From the NCBI GenBank assembly GCA_030549775.1, contig CM060177.1:54810638-54874637 (forward strand): a stretch of 64,000 nt of DNA, written 5' to 3'. The notes beneath the pieces are model-generated. The model was not told the origin of the DNA, searched no databases, and was given only the letters and a program-made list of their open reading frames with translations. Origin of the DNA: Tamarix chinensis (Eukaryota; Streptophyta; Magnoliopsida; Caryophyllales; Tamaricaceae). Within the stretch, counting starts at the first letter, position 1; every line of letters starts with the position of its first letter. Positions 57,780-64,000 of the stretch are shown here, one piece after another. The position numbers were made by a program, and so were the translations under genes.

Positions 57780-58012
57780 AACCAAGAATATACCACTTAC
57801 TTGAGTGTAAAAGGAACCATATTATAGTTGGTTAAGTGTTGGATTTTATGGATCCATATAGCAGTAAAAGGAAGCCATATTTACATGGGATCTTGGAGTT
57901 TACATAGCTTACATGGGTGCTAGTTAATCTAGTTATTGACCCAACTAAGAAGAGTTTTGAAGCATTCAACTTTAGGAAAATTAATATATAGATTATCCTT
58001 ATTTTGAATTAC
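57780..58012. other. Short spacer after the outer element
   Basis: No recognisable feature. It could be the 3' region of the minus-strand chromovirus that ends at 58,013. Confidence 0.4.
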
Positions 58013-60040
58013 TTAAGATGCTCCTAGATCATCCTCTCTCTCTTGAGAAGTGACCTCCTCATCTTTATAGTATGTGTCATATTGATAAGGGAGTAACTCT
58101 CCTATGTTGAATGTAAAGGATAAATTTCCCATGTCATGTGGAAGCTCAAATTGATAGGCATTATTACCGATTTTTTGGAGGATTTTGAAAGGACCATCGC
58201 TTCTAGGCATGAGTTTTTTTTTGCTTCTATATGAGAATCTCTCTTTTCAACGGTGAAACCATACTAGATCTTATGGCTTAAAAACTTTCTCTTTTCAATT
58301 CTTATTGGCCTTCTTTTAGTCCACATCATTAACTTTTTCAATTCCTTCCTTGACTTGTTCATGTAATTTTTTTTATTTCATTGGCTCCTTGCTTTTCTTC
58401 AAAACTAGTTTGTACCAAGATTGGAAAGGGAATGAGGTTCGTAGGAATTTTGGGGTTCACCCCATACACCACTTCAAAAGGTGAGTATTGTGTGGCATAT
58501 ATGGGAGAGCAGTTGTAGGTGAATTCTACATTACTTAGATGATGTCACACTCTTTTATGTACTTGGTGACTTATGTTTGTTTGTTAGTTTGTGGGCAGTA
58601 AGCAATATTAGAGAGAATTTTAGTACTGAGTATTCCATACAAGGTTTTATAGAAATAGCTAAGGAAATTGGTACATCACTCAAAGACGATTGTCTTCTAG
58701 GTACCATGAATCAAAACTATTTCCTTAAAGTAATGATCAATGATGTAAGAGGTGTCATTTATCTCATGACATGAGACCAAATAATCCATCTTATATAACT
58801 GATAATTGACTACCATAATGGCATCATTATACCTTTGAGTCTTAGGATGGTGTTGGATACGTAAAAGTGTGCAGAGTCCATGATGGAAGTGACTCTTATA
58901 CCTTTCACATATAGAGCACTTGGACACGAGGGATTGTATATATCCTATCATTTGAGGCAATAAAAAGTAATCATATATCTTATTTTATCTAAAATAACCT
59001 GCCAAACCTCCCCCATGCACATATTAGGTGAGTAATTCTCTGATGGAGCACTTTAGGATGCATAGCTTGTTTCCCTTGAAACAAAACCCTTCCTACACTA
59101 GGTATGGTCCTTGAGGCTTGTGTTATCCTTCATGTAGTTATCAAAGTCTTCATCCTATTCGTATAACTCTTTGAGACACCCAAACCTTAGGGCACTGGCT
59201 GTTAGCAATGATAACATACACTACCTACTAGAGAGTGCATCAACGATAATATTAGTCTTACCACTCTTGTACTTTGCTACAAATGAAAAGGATTGTAGAA
59301 ATTCTACCCCCTTATTGTGCCTAGAGTTGAGTTTCTGATATCTATTTATGTACTATAGGAACTCATAATTGGTATACAATATAAACTGTGAAGGCTAGAG
59401 ATACTGCAACCAATGATCTAAAGCCCTAACTATAGCATAAAACTCCTTGTCATAAGTGATATAATTGAACCTCAAACCATTTTGCTTCTGACTAAGGAAA
59501 GCTATAGACCTTCCTTCTTACACCAAGAGTACCTAATACCTACTCCACTTGCATCACATTCGACCTCTTACACCATGTCAAAGTTGGATAGGCATAAGAT
59601 GGGAGCTTGACTTCACTTGCTTTTGATTAGTTCTAAGGCTTCTTGTGAGAATTTGGTCCATTGGAAAAATACCCTTTTTGAGACACTCAATGAGAGGTGC
59701 TAAGAGTGTGCTAAATCCCTCCTATAGAAATAAGCAATCCCATTAAAGGATCTAGTGTTAGTGATGGATGTGGGTGTAGACCATGTTCTTACTTCCTCAA
59801 CCTTTGACTCATCCATGGTGACTCTTGGCATAAAGAAGTCACACTCTTCTAACTTTCCATACAATTTATTGTTCCAATGGACTAACAATACAAGTCTTAA
59901 GTGCCTTACATGATCATCTCAACTAAAAGAGTATATATTATAAACTTTGGAATGAAGGGTCAAATAATCTCAGCCATAAGTCTCATGAAAGTTAATGGTG
60001 CATTGGAGAGTCCAAATGACATGGAAAACCACTCATAGTG
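58013..60040 (-). pseudogene. Chromovirus pol (RT, RNase H, integrase), minus strand, truncated
   Basis: The minus strand begins inside reverse transcriptase: HYEWFSMSFGLSNAPLTFMR at ~60,040-59,980. The frame 59,888-59,700 gives VDESK-type sequence EVRTWSTPTSITNTRSFNGI and AYFYRRD, matching the IRxWPTPTSITEVRSFHGLASFYRRF pattern of chromoviruses. RNase H and integrase follow: 58,960-58,697 has CSICERYKSHFHHGL and ETNDTSY-like residues after VSCHEI; ~58,500 has SPFEVVYGVNPKIPTNLIPF; and the end (58,210-58,013) reads SDGPFKILQKIGNNAYQFEL. The Asp-Asp of RT is lost. LTR L8 truncates the 5' side. Confidence 0.8.
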
Positions 60041-61332
60041 TAACACTCCCAAAAAGAACCATAAAAAATGTTTGTTTTAAATTTGAAACGTCAACCATAA
60101 GAGGGGGTGTTACCACCCTAACTGGTATAAGTTTGGCCCTAAGCCATCCTTGTAGTAGCTACATGGAAAAATAGAAACAAGCATAACCATGATTAACATA
60201 GCAAGGAATCATTTCATAACATAATAAAGGTTAAATGTTTGTTACCATGGAAATATTGGAATACATAAACATTATTCAGTAGAAATAAAACATTAAAACT
60301 AGAAAGATAGAAATGATAAGGATCAGATGTCACTCTCTCTAGTCCCCACCCCTAGAGTACTACTACATCACTCTTCCGTGATCATATCATCATAATTGAA
60401 AAGTCATCCATAGCATCCTCATTCACCTACACAGGCTTAGAAGGGGACATTGCTTGTAGGAATGTGTGGGACCCATAATAGGAGTGATCACTACACTATG
60501 TAGTAAGGTAACAATATAGTCAATCACGATTAAAGTAGTTACTGATAGCACAACAAGAAATAAAATGAGCATAGGTGTGTTATAATAGTTCATTCATTAT
60601 TATTTGGACTCCAAAAATTAGTGCAATAATTATTCAACCCATGAATTACATCCACGTAGGTTTAGGTACCCCACAATTTCCATTAGTGCACCGATAAATA
60701 CAATACAACCTAGTACAACACACTCCTAGCCATAATTCTTTTAGATGGATCAGTAAATACATTATAACCCGACAAAAACACACTCATAGACACTATTCTA
60801 ACCAGTAGATCATTAAATACAATAAGAACCCCAAGGCAGCACACTTATGGCCACTATTCTCACCACTAGATTAGTAAATACAATACATACCTAGGGTAGT
60901 ATACTTCTGGAAACTATTCTCACTGGTGGACCGACAAGCTGGGTACAATTGGCCAAAACTCAAGTGATTTTCCACTTTAAGTGATTAGTGTCTTATTTGT
61001 GTCTTATTTATTTCAGGTACCACACATAGCCATGCACAACTCAAGTGTGAATCCTGACCTACTACCACCTTAAGCCTACCCTGTCCCCTTAGAAACTCTA
61101 GTTATCTAAGTCTTCTACATTCTTACCCCCTAATGATCCTTTAAGTCCCTAATTTATCCAACAACCAAAACCTATCATTAGAAACCCCTTTATTCATGAG
61201 CCATAGCCTATTTTCCTTGTTCCTCACATATGATAACAATTAGCTTCTAGGGCTACTCCTCAGAACATTAGTTTTCCTAGTTGGCCTAGCCCATTCTCTA
61301 CTACTTATTTAGCCCTAAATTTCTACAAATAA
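60041..61332 (-). mobile_element. Minus-oriented chromoviral LTR L8, 3' part
   Basis: Plus strand starts TGTAACACTCCC, the complement of an LTR end, and GAGGGGGTGTTACCACCC at 60,101-60,118 corresponds to the complemented GGTAACACTCC block of L3. It lies directly against the RT sequence, so this LTR was inserted into it. It contains ~60-base tandem repeats. The LTR start is not seen before 61,332, so it is truncated. Confidence 0.7.
60690..60929 (-). repeat. Four ~60-base tandem repeats in L8
   Basis: Units begin near 60,690, 60,749, 60,809 and 60,870, each with AGTAAATACAATA-type sequence and ending CACTATTCTCACCAGTAG or close. The complement, CTACTGGTGAGAATAGTG, is the same core as the L1 repeats (CCACCGGTTAGAAATAGTGG). 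Confidence 0.8.
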
Positions 61333-61861
61333 GTGATGCACCATCATAAATACAACAAATTTATTAAATAAATCCTAACTTCCAAATATTTAGTATATGG
61401 CAAGAAGGAGTCGAACCCACAAGGAATGACGTTTTAATCACTAATTTTGCTATTGATGTTATAATCCCGTTTATAAAATTTCATTGATTCTAATACTAAA
61501 TCTAATTATACTAAGTCTTAATCACTAATTGACAAATAGGGGAGGAATGAATTGATGATGGAATCAGAATATCAAACATTCAAATAAGAAGAATGATTCT
61601 AAACGATTTAATGTTGACTTTAGGAAATTCATAATAACAATTTCTTTTGCTTCCTCTCAACCTTAATAAATTGAATATGCTCTCAATTTATTTTCTAACC
61701 ATTTAATAACCTAGGTTACGAATGCTAGATTTAGTTAATGGTAGCATTATGAATGGAAAGCAGCCAACTACAATCATAATCACATAAGCTCGAATTATGC
61801 AATTGCACGAATTAATGGATAAGATTAACAATTAATCTTATTGCTACTTTAGACAAATTAA
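61333..61861 (-). mobile_element. Athila/Tat-type LTR fragment, minus orientation (L9)
   Basis: Complemented, it contains TCATTCCTTGTGGGTTCGAC and then ...GGTGCATCA at the end. This is the TCCCTGTGGGATTCGACC...ATCA pattern of Athila/Tat LTR 3' ends, also seen at 4,680-4,745. No primer site follows, and only ~0.5 kb is present before L7 begins. Confidence 0.5.
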
Positions 61862-62286
61862 TTGAAAACCCTCAAAAATTTCTAATTTTATAAATTATAT
61901 TTAAATGATATTTTATTAGAAAAATTATTTGAATAATTACTTTTATTAAAATAAAAAGGAATTCATTAGGAAAAATTAAGAAGAATTTTGTAAGTATTTT
62001 TATTAGAGAAATTTTGGTATTTTGGATAATTAAATATGTTATTTTGGAAATAAATTATTTTATTTAAAATAAGAATTGGAAAATAGTTTTAAATTAATAT
62101 TATTTTTATAAATAATTTAATGGAAGAAAATTGGGGTGTTTTGCTAATTAAAATGGAATTTATGGAAAATCTTTTAAAAATCCTAATTTAGCCTAAAAAG
62201 GGATTTAAATATTATTTTATTTAAATATTATTATTTTTAAATATCCTAAATATTCATATTAGTTTAATTGGCCTAATCTAATTATT

Positions 62287-62400
62287 TTTTTCTCCTTTCC
62301 TTTTTCCTTTCATTTTTCTTTCTTTTTCTTCTTTTTCTTTTTCCTCTTCTTTTCCCCGACTAGGCCAGTCGCGGCCTAGTTCTTCTTTTTCTTTCCTTCC
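62287..62400. repeat. Pyrimidine-rich tract in L7
   Basis: Mostly TTTTC/TTCTT units, interrupted by a short GC block at 62,355-62,382. Such CT tracts precede the promoter in several LTRs of this window. Confidence 0.85.
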
Positions 62401-62787
62401 TTTTCTGCGGCACGGCCCAGCCCGTGCGCGAACCGCCTGGTTCTCCCCTTTTTCTCTTCTTTCCTGGCCGACCGGACCGCCTCCCTTCCTTCTTCCTTCT
62501 TCCTCCTTCCTCCTCCGTCGACGTTGCTGCAACTCTCGAACCATCAATGGCTTCTCTGGCTACGGTGATTAATACCGGCCGTTTCTTGCCTCATTGTCTT
62601 CCTCTTTATTCCGGGAATAAATTGGCATAATTATTGGACGTTATCTCTCGCCCGTTTCTTCTCCCCAGCCTCGCGAAATTTCGAGGAAAACCAAACGATG
62701 CCCGATCACTTACTGCCACCGGCCACCCAAATTCTTGCACTTAATACCTCCCTGTCGAGCTTCAACACCCTATAATCCCATCTACCA

Positions 62788-62800
62788 TCTATAAATGGCC
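62788..62800 (+). promoter_or_regulatory. Probable LTR promoter TATA box in L7
   Basis: TCTATAAATGGCC is an excellent plant TATA box. A start ~30 bases downstream would open the transcribed region near 62,822, before AAACCCTAAGCC. It is predicted from sequence only. Confidence 0.65.
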
Positions 62801-64000
62801 TTGTTATAGGAGTTTTTAGAGTTTTTCTTCCCCAAAAACCCTAAGCCAGAGTTGGCCGCCACCCTGATTTTAGACGCACCTTCCGCCGCCGATAGCCAAC
62901 TTCATCGCCGGCGCAACATCTCAAATTATTACCTACAATCTATTCTAGCTAAATAAGCTCCCCAGAAATTTCAATTCTTCTTGCATGGGCCTCCATAACC
63001 ATGCAAAGTTGGTTGCTTGTTTCGCCGGAATTTTTACCCCGAAACCTTAAACAACCGTCTGCCGCTGTGCGCCGCCACCTTTGGCTGCACCACCACCATC
63101 ATTTTGTCCCTCTCCTCTTGGGCAAAAATAAACACCTCTTATCTCACTTCAATTCTCGCTATATTTTTCCCAACATTCATCTTTCCCTCTTTTCTTCTAT
63201 TTTTTGGGCCACCGCCGCTGCCGCCGTGAACCACCGCCGGTGTCGCCTATCCCCACCTACTTAAGGTTCAACCCTAGACCCTCTCAACCATTTTCCATAT
63301 TATTATAAGCCTTGATTTAATTTATTTCAATTATTTTCATATAAATACCGTTATTATTATTCTTAATATTTATATTCTTAATATGTTTTATTATTATTTG
63401 ATATAAAATTTATGCTGAATTGTACTTGCAGGGTAGATAGTGGTAATAAAATAATTTTATTTTTTAGTTTCGATTTTTAAGTTATTAATTGAATTATTAT
63501 ATTATTATTATCATTCTTCTTATTATTATTAATATTATAATTATTAGAATAATTATTATTATCATTTTATTAATTATTCAGGAAAATCTTAGGCCCTAAT
63601 TTTGTATTAACATTCGCACTTATGTATTTTAGTATTATTATTTCTATTGTTCTTATAACTATTAATAATAATATTATTATTATCTTTATTATTTTAATAT
63701 TATTATATATGTTATTAATTTTTATTATTAATATTAATAAATAGTAGGTCATTAGTTATAGGTAGGGTCGAAACCCCACTTTAAATTTTAAAGCTTATAT
63801 ATTATTGTTATTATTATTATTATTCTTGATATTATCTTTATTTATAATGTTTAGTTGTTATTAGAATTATTGTTATTGTAATTATTTTATCTTTACTAAT
63901 ATTATTTTGGTGAAGGGTAGAAACCCTTATATCACCTTTTTATTTTGAACTGCATTAGTTTTATTGTTAATATTCTACTAGTATTTTGTAGAGTCAATTC

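Larger units (their letters stand above)
61862..64000 (+). mobile_element. Chromoviral LTR L7, running past the window end
   Basis: Starts in the vicinity of TTGAAAACCCTCAAAAATTT (degenerate TGTAATACCCC...). AT-rich sequence is followed by a long pyrimidine tract, a GC- and CpG-rich segment, a TATA box and a region rich in GCCGCC. From ~63,300 it becomes a TTA-rich tract that matches window positions 1-300. L7 and L1 together outline an LTR of about 4 kb. Open frames here (for example 62,278-62,547 minus, 63,001-63,264 plus) are by-products of purine/pyrimidine bias and GCC repeats. Confidence 0.65.

Noticed and set aside
62278..62547. Glu/Arg/Lys-rich minus-strand frame of 89 residues
   Set aside because: It is the antisense of the pyrimidine tract of L7; GA-rich DNA gives such frames without selection.
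63001..63264. Overlapping plus-strand frames of 87 and 70 residues
   Set aside because: Located in the transcribed part of an LTR; two frames are open because of GCC/CAC repeats, and neither has a known domain.

Overview
The window is plant nuclear DNA made almost entirely of old transposable elements. I found no convincing host protein gene, tRNA, rRNA or CRISPR array. It is AT-rich. Everything recognisable is a plant-type retroelement: Athila/Tat-like Ty3/gypsy elements, chromoviral gypsy elements with long LTRs and initiator-Met primer sites, L1 LINEs with a DUF4283-type ORF1, and one CACTA-like transposon end. An angiosperm is most likely; I cannot name the species. No coding copy is intact. 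Stops and frameshifts are everywhere, and many stops sit where Trp or Gln is expected, as if methylated cytosines had been deaminated. This looks like a pericentromeric or intergenic repeat block.

Layout. 1-2.2 kb: 3' part of a long chromoviral LTR (L1). 2.2-4.0 kb: AT-rich DNA with telomere-like remnants and a CACTA-like terminus. 4.0-4.7 kb: chromovirus 3' region. 4.7-10.2 kb: Athila-like element with gag and protease but no RT-RH-IN. 10.6-16.8 kb: chromoviral LTR (L4) split by a full-length LINE bounded by a perfect 17-bp target-site duplication. 16.8-20.1 kb: chromovirus pol end broken by another LTR (L2) with an initiator-Met primer site. 21.6-28.8 kb: minus-oriented LTR (L6) into which a plus-oriented solo LTR (L3) inserted. 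28.8-31.1 kb: AT-rich, unassigned, with a G-quadruplex motif. 31.1-37.4 kb: LTR (L5) split by a second, minus-strand LINE. 38.1-57.8 kb: plus-strand Athila-like element with two insertions, a TRIM-like element in gag and a complete minus-strand Athila-like element in its 3' LTR. 58.0-60.0 kb: minus-strand chromovirus pol. 60.0-61.3 kb: minus-oriented LTR (L8). 61.3-61.9 kb: Athila-type LTR fragment. 61.9 kb to the end: plus-oriented LTR (L7), whose last part matches the first ~300 bases of the window.

The parts do not form a pathway. They record an order of insertion: L4, L5, L6 and the outer Athila element are older than what interrupts them, and L7 looks youngest because it keeps CpG-rich sequence. 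The most useful observations are the resolved nesting with target-site duplications, the ATGA overlap of LINE ORF1/ORF2, the TRIM-like element, tandem motifs shared by LTRs on both strands, a post-pol motif shared by three Athila-like elements, and a very short-loop G-quadruplex. I saw no sign of a new enzymatic or defence system.
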